From Aquilaria yunnanensis (Eukaryota > Streptophyta > Magnoliopsida > Malvales > Thymelaeaceae): 64,000 bases of DNA. Location of the stretch: NCBI GenBank assembly GCA_039654915.1, contig CM077597.1, forward strand, positions 35,190,001-35,254,000, read 5' to 3'. This document shows positions 47,446-59,713 of this stretch, one piece after another. A model generated the notes under the pieces. It did not search any database, had not been told where the DNA came from, and was given only the letters and a program-made list of their open reading frames with translations. Both the position numbers and the translations under genes were made by a program. Numbering within the stretch: position 1 is the stretch's first letter; each line of letters starts with the position of its first letter.

Positions 47446-49824
47446 GGTAACTCATTGTTCTTAAATGTCACATGTTTCTTGAGCTTAATTAAACTTGTGT
47501 TTTGTTGGGTTTGTGCTAATTTAGTACCATGAACCTTGTATTGGTTTGGAACCTAGGAAAATTCTTAGTGGGGCCTTGGATTGAGTTGTTCTTGGCTTGT
47601 GGAGCTTGATTGTTGCTAGTTCAGGGTTAATTGAGGTAAGGGATTTATGATTTATACTTGATTAATGCCATTCATTACTTTCTTGAATTAGGATTCATGT
47701 GAATTAGTGAATGGTGTTAGCTAGTGGATAGCATTGGTCATGTTGGACTACTTGAGTTTCCAAGCTTAGTGTGATGTTTGTGTATGTTGCCAGCTTGGAA
47801 TGAATGGTGCATTATGGCCTAGGAAGTGTGTCTTACAAGTTTGCAAAATGGGATGGCATCCCAAATTTGTTTAGGAGCCTTTTGAAGCCTCCAAAGAGGT
47901 TTAAGAGGCATTTTCTAGGTTTAGGGCACAGGGCTCTCGGACTTAGGCGCCATTCGGTGCTGTAGCGCCCAACATGTGTTTTTAGCCCTATGGAGCGAGG
48001 TGCTCCTAGCGCCTAGGCCTCAGTGGTACCTCTCCTAGAGCCTAGGCGCCAGTACTCGATAGCATTGACATGCTATAGTGTTTTCTCTATAACTTTTAGA
48101 TCGGGTCTCCGATTGAGGCGATTCAAGTTTCCATGTGAAGCCAAGCATGGTTTAGCCTAGGTTTAGTGTTGTTTTCACTCAAAGTGAGGGGACACTTGGC
48201 CATATTAGAGCACCATTAGTTAGGTAAAAGGTTTAGTACCATCGGGAGCCTATTTCAACCTTTGGGTTTGAGGTCCTGACATGGAAACCTTAGTTCACCT
48301 AGGAGGTCCAGTGGAACCTAGAATTTATGAGTCTAACGATGTTGTAGTGTTTTTACCAAAACTTTTGGCTCTGGTCTCCGATTGAGGATATTCAAATTTC
48401 CATGTGAAGCTAAAAGGAAGGGTTATCATTTCCATGCTTTTCCCACTCATGGTTTAGCCCAGGTTTAATGGTGTTTTCACTCAAAGTGAGAGGACACTTG
48501 GACATATTAGAGCACCATTAGTTAGGTAAAAGGTTTAGTACCATCGGGAGCCTAGTTCAACCTTTGGGTTTGAGGTCTGGACGTGGAAACCTTAGTTCAC
48601 CTAGGAGGGTCCAGTGACCCTAGAATTTATGATTCCAACGGTGACCATTGCCACTCCACTAGGATGAACCAAGTAATGGTGGATAGATTTGTGCCTTGAG
48701 TGAAGGTTTAGTACACTTCTAGCCTCAGCAAGCTTACTTGAGGCACAAGTGAAAGCCTAGTGCACTCTTGGTAAGGGGTTAAGGTGAAAGCTTAGTACAT
48801 AAGTAACCTAGGCAAGTCTAAAGACTTGAGGTACTGGGTGGAGGCTTAGTACACCTAGTGAGTTTCTTGGAACTCAAGCGAGGTGCATCCACCATGTTCA
48901 CCTGGACAACAATCAAGGGAAATTTAAAGTGACTACATCGGTAAGCTAAGGCTTACTAGGAGTGAGTTAGAGGCCAGAAATTGCTAGGCATGGAATGACG
49001 CCAGTGAAAGGACTAGGAAGAGGAGGGGTCCCAAGGGACTCAAATGTATGCGCATATGTTAGACCCTCAGACTGCAAGCGCGCACAGTAAATTTCATATA
49101 TCATATATATGTTTGTCCTCAATATTTTTCTTATAGGTTGAAGGATCCCTTACTCAAAATCATTGATTCTCACTCCCTCAGTCTTTGTTGTGTAGATATG
49201 TTATGCAAGGCTGGCAACCATTAAGGGTTGTTGAGCTAGGCTCACGAGAAGGTATAGAGTTTATTTGAATCTTTAGGATTCTAGTCTGTGGTTTGCATGC
49301 TGGTTGTGTTATAGTACTAACTACTGTTGTCTTTTGGCCGACAGAGGCTAGTGAAGCACAAGGAAGGGCTTTTGAGGCTTGCCACTAGGAGTTTGCTCTA
49401 AGGTGGAAGCTTAGTTATGGATCTCAATAGAGCTATTTAGTGTATAGCTTTCATGCACTAGTTTGCCTCCAATGTTCATATATGAGTAGTGTACTCTATA
49501 GTCGCTCTTGGGTGTGAGCATAATTTGTTTTTGTTTGGATGTTCACACATGGTTGATTATGTGTAGTTAACCATATAAATGATTTGTATGCTCTGATGGT
49601 TTTGATGTTTGGTTTTAATGAAATGCCATGGCAATGTTTTATGGTTTTATTACCTATTTAATCATTCAATTCAAAGCATTTACCCATGCATGATTGCATA
49701 GTAGGTTAATTAACTAGAAGCATGAAGGTTTTAACTAGTGTGCACATAATCAATTGGCCAATTGCGACTAGTGTGGGACAAGTTTCCATAGGCTTCCTGG
49801 GTAGGCCCATGACGGGTCATGTCA
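47446..49824 (+). repeat. Element E 5' LTR, right part
   Basis: Continues the E LTR after element C and ends GGGTCATGTCA at 49824. It holds a diverged tandem duplication (48070-48338 and 48339-48640) and GC-rich inverted repeats (GCGCCTAGGC at 48009-48018 and its complement at 48040-48049). It aligns with 14700-16552. Confidence 0.8.
48070..48640 (+). repeat. Tandem duplication of about 0.27-0.30 kb inside E LTR
   Basis: The block with GGTCTCCGATTGAGG (48104), CATATTAGAGCACCATTAG and CTAGAATTTATGA recurs 269 to 302 bases later. Unit two has about 30 extra bases. The solo LTR at 14120 does not show the doubling. Confidence 0.75.
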
Positions 49825-49827
49825 GTT

Positions 49828-49839
49828 TGGTATCAGAGC
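49828..49839 (+). other. Element E primer-binding site
   Basis: TGGTATCAGAGC, three bases after the LTR end. Confidence 0.85.
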
Positions 49840-50979
49840 TCGGTCATGGTCATCGGAGGCTAGGAACTGAGATCTAGTGGATTGTCCTTGTGCTAAGGTA
49901 GTTAGTACTAACCAACATCTGTGAGTTGTCGTCTAGCTTTGGCTGTAAGTTACAATGGTGAAACTGGGTCAAGTTTGCTTATGGATGTTAAGGTCCATGA
50001 ATGGATCCTAGGAATCTAGTGTGGCAATGTTAGGGTAGTTGGTTTGGCTTGCTCCAAGGTAGGGCAACACCTTGGTGCAAGTAGATGGGATGTGAACCCC
50101 ATCCTAGGAGGTTGTTTTTTTTTTTCCTTAAACCTCAGATAAGGTAGGCTATATGATCTGTAGGACTAAGAGGGTATGGAATCTCCAAGGTGGGGAGTAC
50201 CATTAGGCCAATTAGTTTACTTCAGAAGATCCAAAATTTGAACCCAACAATTTGGATGGGTTAGGCAACATCGAATAGGCCTAAGGATGCACCAACCTAA
50301 GTAATATACACTTGGTCATGTAGGCTACAAAGCAACTAGAGTAGCACTCTTGTAATTTTCCATCAAGACTAGGAGCTTGAGGGTAGGCTCACCATGGCCT
50401 TAAGCTAGCATATGAAGGTGCTGGACAATCATCGAGGTGGGCACCGACAAGTGGTGTAGGAGACAACAGCTCCTAAAAAAGAGTTGGAGAAGCTGAAGAC
50501 ATGAGACTACAAGGTGGAGGTTGGCTCATCCATCCTAGTAGGAGCATGGGCAACATGCCCATAGTGCAAAAGTTGACCAGAGATCAAGGAACAAGAATGG
50601 ATCATGTAGGAGAAGGGGCTTACGTCTGGGGTGTAAGTAGCATATGGCTCTAAGTCTTACACCTAGGAAATAGTTACCAATGATTCGAGTGGTCAACAGA
50701 GTAGTCTCATTTTTTGGCTTGGTTAAGTTAAGACCAACCTAGGAAGTTTGTCCCTAATAGTTGTTGCCACAAGGAGTTGACCTACTGCACTAGAGTAGTA
50801 GTTCAGGTTTCACTTTGATTAGTCAAGTGGTTGAAGTAGGTAGCCACTAGCCAGGTGCGACTCGTAGCTATAGTGAACTTGCGGGTAGTGCATGGCTACT
50901 GTGAGGTAAGTCTTTGACCATTCACTAGTAGTCTAGTTCCTTTGTTGGAGTTCTGGCATCAATTTACTAGCATAGCTTT
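49840..50979 (+). other. Element E interior, non-coding
   Basis: 1.1 kb after the primer site with no gag-like frame on either strand and no zinc knuckle. Either a long leader, or the interior of a non-coding (LARD-type) element. Interrupted by element H after GCTTT (50975-50979). Confidence 0.55.
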
Positions 50980-53900
50980 TGTCGTGCCCTAAACTGCCGC
51001 TGAAACATGCTGCAGAAGTTTTTTTTTTTTTATTATACAGAAGGGGCTTTTATTACTCATTAAGACTTATGGGCATGAACCCCAGGATACTTACCGGTAC
51101 TAGCTCGTTAAATTCTTTAATTAAGGTTAAAGTTGAGTGCTCTCGAAACAAGCTAGTACCTATGTGGAATTTTATGTGTTCATTTCATGGTCTTTACCAA
51201 GCTTAGCCAAGTATATGCATGGCAACCAAATCACCAATTCAACTTGAAAACTTAACTTATTTTCATGCATATGCCTTGCATGCTTATGTGTGTTTTGGTA
51301 TTCAGTAGTGCACATATTCACTTGATTCCACTAGATGCAATTTAGTTCACATGCATCCTTTAGTTCACATGCTGACATACATACACTTAATTTCTTTAGA
51401 AGCAATTCTTTAGCACATGCATCCAATTTTCATGCTTCTCCAAGTTTACTTGGATGTTCTTCTTTAAGTGCACATACATAGCCAAACATTACATGCTTCC
51501 AACATAAACATGGGCTTATGGGCTTTTACTACTTTAACATGCATTTGGTGTAAATTACCAACATAATATGGGCTCATGGGCTTTTACTGCCTAACATGCA
51601 TATGGCCCAATTTATCAAAGGACATGCTCAACTTGTTCAAGTTCTTATTTAAGCCCAATACATGCATTTAGGTCCAGTTTCATCATGCTTCAAGTTTCAT
51701 GAAAAGCATACACTTTAATAATCATGCATAGGCCTTGGTGAGTCCACCAAGCAATAAAAAGCCCAAAATGTCCAAAGTCCAATTACAAGCCATTTAAACC
51801 AAGTTTGGCCGAACTTAACTAAGTCCATAAATTTGGTCATTAAGGTGAGACCAACAAAATACACATGCTATCCAAGCAAGCCATAGAACACAAGTTTCCA
51901 CCTTAAGACTTTGTTCCCACAACTCTAAACTTCAACTCCTGCACATAGTGTCCACACTTATTAGCTTATTTACAAGCATATTATAAACTTAGATTATTTA
52001 GGAATATTTGAGCAACACTCCACACATACCCAACCTTACCAAAACAGAAAGAGTATTCCAAATACTCTTAGCTCGATCTTTCAAGCACACCTTCCCTTAC
52101 AAAAGTAGATAGGGCGGGTGAGTTATAAAACTCAATAAGGATTCCGTGGCATCCAATGCCTAACTTATGGCCTCCAAGGCCTAACATACGCCAAGCACGT
52201 AATGGAAAAATAATCCTATACTCCTGCAAAGAAAACATAAAGACAAAGAAAACACGAAGATACATGGATATAACAATAATAATCATAATCGGGGGTTAGC
52301 GTGCACATCCAAACAAAGAAGCACACAAACACACACACCACTTAACACTTTATTCACAGAAGGGCAGCAAGCATCCTTCATATTTTATGTCATTATTTCA
52401 TATACTTAACGTTTTCAGAGAACTCACTTAGCATAAGAATTAAGGTGGCCTACTTAAATCCTAGCTCATAATGCTTGCTTAACTTAGCTCATGAGCAAAA
52501 CAGAATTGCCGAAGCAATGACATAACTTAGCCCTCTTATCACTCCTAGGATCATATGGTTCTTTGACCATCACCTAGGGGCCCGAATACTCAAGAGAGTA
52601 TAGGAATTGTTACCACCTCATAAAATGGGAGAATTACAAGTGTGTCATAATGGCTAAAAACCATTATATTGTGTAATTCTCACCATAGTGTTTGAAGTAT
52701 GGGGGGTAAAAAGGCATGATCAACACCTGCTTAAAAGTGTTCCAAGTTGGTAACTTGGTCCCCAAGAAAACCCTTAAGGATTGCTTGTTTGTCAAGCAAC
52801 CTATGGACTTTTTGTAAGATTTTGGAAATTCGGGTACTCAATTGCAAAAATTTCACAAAAGAGATTTGGAGAGTTATGGGAAGGATATGAATGGTATGAA
52901 AGTGCTATTGGAGGACCAAATTTCTTATGGAAGAGAACTAAGGACAAAGAAAACACAAAAAGGCATAAAGGACCTAAGTGTTCTAATGTAGGCCTTAAGA
53001 TGTGTATGTCTATGACTTAAGTCAAATGGAAGTTTTGTGGAGTTATCCCACATAAGGGGGGCTGCTGAAGGAAGATAAGTATGGTCAAATGTGGGCCAAG
53101 AGATTAAGACTAAGAAACCATAGTCTTGTAGCAAGGAAAATGACATAAGACAAGGTTAAGACTACTTAAGTGTGTTTAGTGTACTTTTGACTATTTAAGT
53201 AGTCAAGACCACCTTTGCTCTCTAAATTTCGACCTCCACGAGCAAAAAGAAAACCAGCCCTCTCCTCCATACTTCCTCCATAGCCACCATACCTTCAAAC
53301 TCAAAACTACTTGCAATTGAAGTCAAGGAAGCACAATTGGAAGCTATTTGGTGCTATTGATTGAGTGCACCTAGGATCAAGCTCCAATTTCAGCATACCC
53401 ATCAAGGTAAGGGTTCTCTTGCTCTTGTGGATTGTTTTCTGTAATTTTCAAACATCCATGGAGCTATGGCTAAGCTTGGAAGAGAGCCATGAGCTTGATG
53501 AACCAAGCTTATTGAGGGGAGTGCACTTATTGAAGGTTCTGTGACCTATTGTCAAGTGCCCAAAGATGGCAGTAAAGTGAGGGTTTCTAGAGCCCAAAGT
53601 TAGTACTAACTAGTGTTAAAATCCTCCTAAGACCAAGCATTAGCTTGAGGAGGGCTGCCATAGTGATTTGGTTAAGTTTATTACATGTTTTATGGACTAA
53701 CCTATGGTATATGTTGCTGCCACATTTCATGTGTTTGTTGTTTGTGTTTGGCTGCTGCATTTGGTTGCTATATCTTGTATATATGCATTGTGGTTTTTTT
53801 TTTTTAGTGTCTTTGGATGAAGGTTTCAATGATGGTTACATTGCCTATTGAATCCAAGTGCTACCCTTACTAAGTTTCTCAATGAAACTTACTCCCCTCA

Positions 53901-56275
53901 ATTCTGTCATTTCAAGTCCAGCTGAAAGATCACCTTCAAACTAACCTTTTTGGTTTGAGTTTTGATCTGAAATTTAAGGTATGTGAACTAAAATATGTCT
54001 ATTTGTGATCTGGAAATTTTGGTGATTTTAGGAGCACATTTGGTATTTTTAATGGTGGTACTTATTGTGTTGTGCAGCAGCTGTCCAGCATCCTGTTTTT
54101 GGAGTCCATTGTGTCTCAGGACCTCCTGTAACCTAGGGTGCGTATTTAGCTGAGTTAGGACCATATTGTAGTGAATGTATGCATGTACATGTAGTGTATG
54201 TAAAATGAGACAAGTATGAGAACATTTGAGTAATGTTTTGGCTATGTAAGTGATGTGGTGCAAAGCTGCCTAAGTGTGAATGATGGGCTGCTTACTTGTA
54301 AATTCTGTTTTGACCACATAAAGTTGTTAAAATAAAGGGAATGTAATTCATATGTGTAATGGACATATATGGGATAGCCTTGGAGGTCTTTCCCCTTGTG
54401 AATGAAGAGTTTGAATGGTTTGGAAAAATTGTATGGGCAAAATGGTCCAAAAGTTGCCAGAATTTCGACTCTAGACCTAAGGTTTAATATCTCCCTGTGT
54501 AGAATGAATCTTGGTATGAAAATTTGACCACACCTAGAGGAAATCTAGATGGTTAACTGGGATTTAGAATTTCTGGATTTAGAGCCCTGTAGCCAAGGAT
54601 ATGACGTTGAAAAATTGGCTGAGTTACTGTTCATTTGGTCGGAATTTTGTAACCAGCTTCAAGAATCCATAACTTGGTCCATAGGTGGGCTATTGATGTA
54701 AAACAAAATTCCTTGGTTTTATCTAAGTCTCCACTTCATAATGGAGCAAAGAAAATAGGGGGTTATGAGGCTATAATGATACAGTTTATTAGTGGAAGTT
54801 ACAGGTGCAGTAGCTGGCGACTAGAACTTAACAAGATTGCCTAATGTGTGGAAGCCAAAACTAAGACTTGTGCTAGTGTTTTCCTTCTTTGCTGCCATGG
54901 TGTGCATGAAATGTGAATATGTCTGTGATGGTTGGACCAATATGCATGTATTTACATAGTGCCCAAGAGGGCCACTTGGGTATGCACACTAAGGGTAGTG
55001 TTCTGATGGCCTACAGAACATTACCAATCCTGGGAGTCTAAATGCACAGTTTTGGCACCATAACTGGACTACCCCGGAGTGCGTAACAGGAATCCTTACC
55101 CACACAACCTTAGCAACCAAGTTGCCCGAAAGCTTTAGAAGCTTGTTCCACTTTATTTTCCTTGCTTGTTGATTCTAGAAATTTATTTTCTAGCACAAGA
55201 ACCAAAATGGCCGAATTTATTGGTAACCATAAAAATACCAAGAACACTTGGTGATTAGCTTAAATAACACAAAATACCAAGAACACTTGGTGTATACTTA
55301 CAGAACCTCAACTAGGAGGTAAGGCCAAATTTTTGAGCTTGACTTTCTTCAAGTTTCTTCTTGACTTCCTAGTTCCCAATGGCTTAGAAGCTCATGTATG
55401 GAAAGAGCTCCTTGATTTGAACTCAAGACCACCAACAAGGAGAGATGGCTAAAACTTCCTCCTTGGGTTTCTTTGAATCTTTCATTTGATTCTTGCTCTT
55501 TATGGTCTTAGAGCTTGAAATGTACCAAGAACACTTGGTTTTTCGTTGAGGAGGGTTGTTTGCTTGCTATGGCCGAATGTATTATGGAGGAGAAGAGTTG
55601 GATATGTGTTTGGAAGGCCAAGAACAAGTGTTGGCGGAAACTAGAGAGAAGGAGGAGAGAGTTGAGAGCAAATGAAGTGTTGGAGTGAGATGAAGTGCAT
55701 GAAATGAGTGAGATTGAATGGGAGGAGTGTATGGCTGGCTATACCCATTCAAAATGGGTGGGAGACATATTTAGTGGAGCCATTAAAGAATTCTAATGGG
55801 AGACAAGTGTGGGGGACAAGGTGGAAGAGAAGTATGGGCAAGGCTTGGGTGAATTGTTTAATGGTGAGTGGAGTATGGGTGGAATAGTTTTTAATTGTGA
55901 GTGGAGGGTGAGTGGAGCATTATTTTAATGGGAAATGGGGGGATGGCCAGCCATTGCATGTTTTCCATGAAAATGGGCTAATTCCCCATTTAGTCCTCCA
56001 ATTATTTGAATTTTGGCAATTGAGCCCAACTTACAGAAGTTCCTTTGTTCAATTGAGTCCCTCACTTTTAAAATCCACCATTTTCACCGCTAAATCTCTT
56101 GGCCTAAGCCAAGCTTAGTTTCAAGAGTGTTCGACACTCAATTATTCCCAAGCCATACTTAATTCAATGTCTCCTTAATTTAATTGAGCTTAATTCCCAA
56201 TTAAGGAAAATTCTTGTGCTCTAAATCCACTTAGCCCGGGACCTAATCACTTTGGATTTTCTAGGCATTACAACA
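50980..56275 (-). repeat. Element H 3' LTR with nested solo LTR
   Basis: TGTCGTGCC...CATTACAACA on the + strand. Without the nested LTR at 52608-55088 and its duplication it is about 2.8 kb. From about 51454 onward it seems identical to 61888-64000, whereas the first 480 bases show a dozen differences, including a gap of about 25 bases. Confidence 0.88.
52608..55088 (+). mobile_element. C-family solo LTR inside H 3' LTR
   Basis: TGTTACCACC...GTGCGTAACA, 2,481 bp, exact GGAAT duplication (52603-52607, 55089-55093). Aligned with both C LTRs. It contains the promoter palindrome at 53160-53204. Confidence 0.92.
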
Positions 56276-56290
56276 CTCCCCTCCTTAACA
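56276..56290 (-). other. Element H polypurine tract
   Basis: GTTAAGGAGGGGAG on the minus strand, adjoining the 3' LTR. Confidence 0.85.
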
Positions 56291-57301
56291 AATTTGGTCC
56301 TCCAAATTTCTTAAGAGCTTAGGGAAGGTATCTGGGTAATTCTTAACCATTTCAGCTTTGACCTCCCATGTGGCCTCCTCCATAGAATGGTTAGTCCATT
56401 GGACTTTCACCATCAATATCCACCTACTCCTGAGCTTCCTAGTGTCCCTTGCCAATACCCAAATTGGTTCTTCTTCATAGGTGAGATCTTGGGTAATGGG
56501 TACACTAGTGACATGTACCATTTGTTTAGGATCAGAGACACACTTCTTCAACAAGCTTACATGGAAGCTGTAATGTACATGCCCCAGCTCAGGTGGTAGC
56601 TCTAACTTGTAGGCTACGTTTCCTATTATTGCGAGTATTAGGTATGGTCCTACATACCTCAGGGCTAATTTTCCCGGCTTGCAAAACCTCATTACTCCTT
56701 TCATAGGATATACTTTCAACCATACTCGGTCTCCTACCTGGAATTCCAGGTCTCTTCTTTTCTTGAGGTTGGCATATGATTCTTGCCTATTGTTGGCAGC
56801 CTTAATCCTTTCCTGGATTAGCTTAATTTTCCCAGTAGTCTCTCTTATGAGTTCTGGGCCTATTTCTAACTTATCACCTGGCTCATGCCAGCAGTGTGGG
56901 GTTATGCACCGTCTTCCATAGAGTGCCTCATAAGGTGCCATGCCGATCACTGAGTGATGGCTATTGTTATATGAAAACTGCACTAAAGGCAAGTGTTTAT
57001 CCCATTCTTCCTGGAAGTCAATAACACAACACCTTAACATATCTTCCAAGGTTTGAATGGTCCTCTCAGTCTGTCCATCCGTTTGAAGATGGTATGTAGA
57101 GCTGAATTTTAGCTTCATGCCCAAGGCATGGTGCAAGGACTTCCAGAATCTGGAAACAAATCTTGGGTCTCGATTCGAGACAATGTCCTCTAGTACACCA
57201 TGCAACCGTACTATCTCCTTAACATATAGCTGGGCTAACTTCCCCAAGGAGTCTGTAAGGTTTATGGGCAAGAAGTGGGCCGCATTAGTCAATCTATCCA
57301 C
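56285..57301 (-). pseudogene. Element H integrase core and chromodomain
   Basis: The second catalytic Asp is Asn: the frame reads IVSNRDPRF (codon at 57175-57173) where IVSDRDPRF is expected. The Glu in QTDGQTERTIQTLEDMLR remains. Then come GPYLILAIIG, FHVSLLKKCV and the chromodomain VKVQWTNHSMEEATWE with a full C-terminal end (YPDTF). Preceded by a TAG in place of Trp (57308). In frame with the rest of pol. Confidence 0.88.
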
Positions 57302-57307
57302 TATGAC

Positions 57308-57670
57308 CTAGATTGCATTACACTTTCTTCGGGTCAGTGGCAAACCCACTACAAAATCCATGGATATGGATCCCCATTTTCTTTCTGGTATGGCCAAGCT
57401 CTGTAATTTACCACCAGGTCTCTGGTGCTCCACTTTGATTTGCAGACAAGTCATACACTTAGCCACAAAAGCACCAATCTCTTGCTTCATATATGGCCAC
57501 CAGAAATGGGATCTCAAATCCTTGTACATTTTTTGAGCTCTAGGATACATGCTCATCAAACTGGAGTGGGCTTCTTCTAGGATTTGTTGCCTGATTCCAT
57601 CCTTATTTGGCACATAAATCTTATTCTGGAAGTATAATATTCTAGCCTTAAAGGAAAATCCTTGGTACAA
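57308..57670 (-). pseudogene. Element H integrase N-terminal zinc domain
   Basis: The second zinc His is Tyr (MYPRAQKMYKDL where C has IHPGSEKMYKDL); CMTC and the first catalytic D (SMDFVVGLP) are kept. Ends at the TAG shared with the next segment. Confidence 0.85.
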
Positions 57671-57772
57671 TTTCCCTTGTTTTTGCCCGGAGATCCTAGG
57701 GATCTCCTCATCTTCAAGTTGAGCTTCCTGAATTAAGTCTTTCTACTCAGACCTAATAGTTAGGACCTTTAC

Positions 57773-58501
57773 TTAGTCCATTTCCCACTTTTCCCATTCT
57801 TGGGCCAACTCAGATAAACTGAGTACCTCTGCCTCAGCAGGCTCTCCAATGGCTTTGAGTATTCCCGTGTACTTCCTACTGAGAGCATCAGCCACCACAT
57901 TGGCTTTCTCGGCCATATACTCGATGATGCACTCAAAGTCTTTCAGGTACTCAAGCCATCTTCTTTGCCTCATGTTCAGGTCCTTTTGTGTGAACAAGTA
58001 CCTCAGACTCTTAGGGTCTGTGAAGATTTGGAATCTGCCTTTAAGTAGGTAGTGCCTCCATTGCTTCAGAGCAAAGATCACTGCTGGAAACTCCATATCA
58101 TGAACTGGATAATTCTTCTCATGAGGCCTTAGTTGCCTTGACCCATAGGCTATTGCTTGTTTCCCTTGCATTAGGACACAGCCCAGACCTACTCGAGAAG
58201 CATCAGTGTAAACTATATACTCCTTAGTAGGGTCTGGTAAAACCAGTATTGGGGCTGTAGTCAATCTTTCCTTAAATTCTTGGAAACTAGCCTCACATTT
58301 CTCACCACACTCAAACTTTTGGTCCTTCCTTGTTAATTGAGTGAGCGGAGTTGCTAGTACAGAAAATTTGGGCACAAATCTCCTATAGTAGCCAGCAAGT
58401 CCTAGGAAGCTTCTTATGTCCTTCACAGTCTGAGGTTGCTTCCATTCTAAGACAGCTTTAATTTTCTCGGGATCAACAGTTAAACCATGCTCATTGATCA
58501 C
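57773..58501 (-). pseudogene. Element H RT thumb and RNase H
   Basis: [15 protein letters not shown], then [38 protein letters not shown] (His to Pro beside the third Asp) and [11 protein letters not shown]. Stops on both sides, but in frame with RT and IN. Confidence 0.88.
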
Positions 58502-58534
58502 ATGTCTGAGAAATCCAATTTCCTTAGCCCAGAA

Positions 58535-59293
58535 TTAGCACTTACTTAGTTTGCCATACAACTCATGTTCCTTTAATAGGCTTAGCACCACTCTTAGGTG
58601 CTCCTTATGGGCTTTTTCATCCTTTGGGTACACCAATATTTCATCAATAAATACCACAACAAAGTGGTCCAAATAAGCCTTGAACACTCTTTGCATAAGG
58701 TCCATGAAAAAGGCTAGTGCATTAGTGAGCCCAAATGGCATCACCGTGTACTTAAAGTGACCATATCTGGTCCTGAAAGCTGTCTTTGGGACATCTTCTT
58801 CCTTGATTCTCAGTTGGAAGTATCCAGATTTGAGGTCTATCTTAGAAAAGACCTTAGCTCCCTTCAAATGATCGAACAGATCCTCAATCCTTGGAAGGGG
58901 GTACTTATTCTTAATGGTCAGTGCATTGAGTTTCCTGTAATCAATGCACAACCTAAAGGTTCCATCTTTCTTCTTCACAAAAAGTACAGGTGCTCCCCAA
59001 GAAGATGTACTTGGCCATATGAAACCCTTATCAAGCAACTCATCCAGTTGCTTTCTTAGCTCCACCATTTCAGGAATAGCCATCCTGTAATGATCAATGG
59101 ATGCTAGTGCAACTCCTGGCACCAATCTGATCTCAAACTCAACCTCTCTTGCAAGAGGGAGTCCTGGAAGATTTGTGGGGAACACTTCAGGAAATTCTCT
59201 TATTATGGGTATTTTCCCTAGCTCTATTTCCACCTCAGTTCCACTTAACCCTAAGTATTCACCTTTTATTATTAAGGGTTTGTGTTCTACCAC
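58535..59293 (-). pseudogene. Element H reverse transcriptase
   Basis: RT blocks in order: [55 protein letters not shown] and [12 protein letters not shown]. The catalytic box is FIDE, not FIDD (GAA at 58642-58640), a change of the second metal-binding Asp that would be expected to weaken or stop polymerisation. A TAA (58532-58534) ends the frame at KC before FW. An upstream TAA (59339-59341) separates it from protease. Confidence 0.9.
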
Positions 59294-59338
59294 CTTTAAG
59301 AGATTTTCTGGGGCTAACCTAGATGATTTTTCTAGATA

Positions 59339-59713
59339 TTAAGGTTTGTGTCCAAGCAGAGAGAGTTGCTTGGCATGGCAGTCTATGACTACTCGGTTGG
59401 CACTAAGCCAGTTCATTCCTAGGATGATGTCATATCCATTAGTATCCAAGACCATCAGGTCGGCTCTAAGTTCTAGTTTACCTAGCCTAAGCATGCAATC
59501 TTTTACCATATGGTATGTTATCATAACCTCATTCCTGGCAGTTTTAACCAGGTACATTTTATTCGTATTGCATACTTCTAGGTTCATATCTTTGACTAGC
59601 TTAGAGGATACTACTGAAAAAGATGCTCCAGTATCAAGTAAAATTGATACTTCATAACCATTAATCATAATGGTACATTTCAGAGCTTTCCTAACCAATT
59701 TGTCCTGGTCCAT
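59339..59713 (-). pseudogene. Element H protease
   Basis: Aspartic protease with LLDTGASFSVV (residues about 25-35) and IILGMNWLSANRVVID; the site looks intact. Continuous in frame with gag upstream through the acidic DDEEE linker. Confidence 0.88.

Larger units (their letters stand above)
36922..50979 (+). mobile_element. Element E: LTR retrotransposon, 5' LTR and start of interior
   Basis: The 5' LTR runs 36922-49824 with element C inside; about 2.95 kb remains without C. An initiator Met tRNA primer site follows at 49828, then 1.1 kb of non-coding interior until element H at 50980. No gag, pol or 3' LTR is visible in the window. It interrupts the RT of element D after GTTTC (36917-36921). 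Confidence 0.78.

Noticed and set aside
49828..49839. tRNA-like match at the TGGTATCAGAGC sites
   Set aside because: These are primer-binding sites next to LTR ends; no tRNA cloverleaf surrounds them.
52781..53020. 79-codon frame with copies at 63215 and, longer, at 39564-39896
   Set aside because: Same LTR region on the other strand. Broken in diverged copies, no domain.
53160..53204. Inverted repeat considered as a terminator
   Set aside because: It sits at a TATA-like site in the middle of an LTR; hairpin terminators are not expected in plant nuclear DNA.
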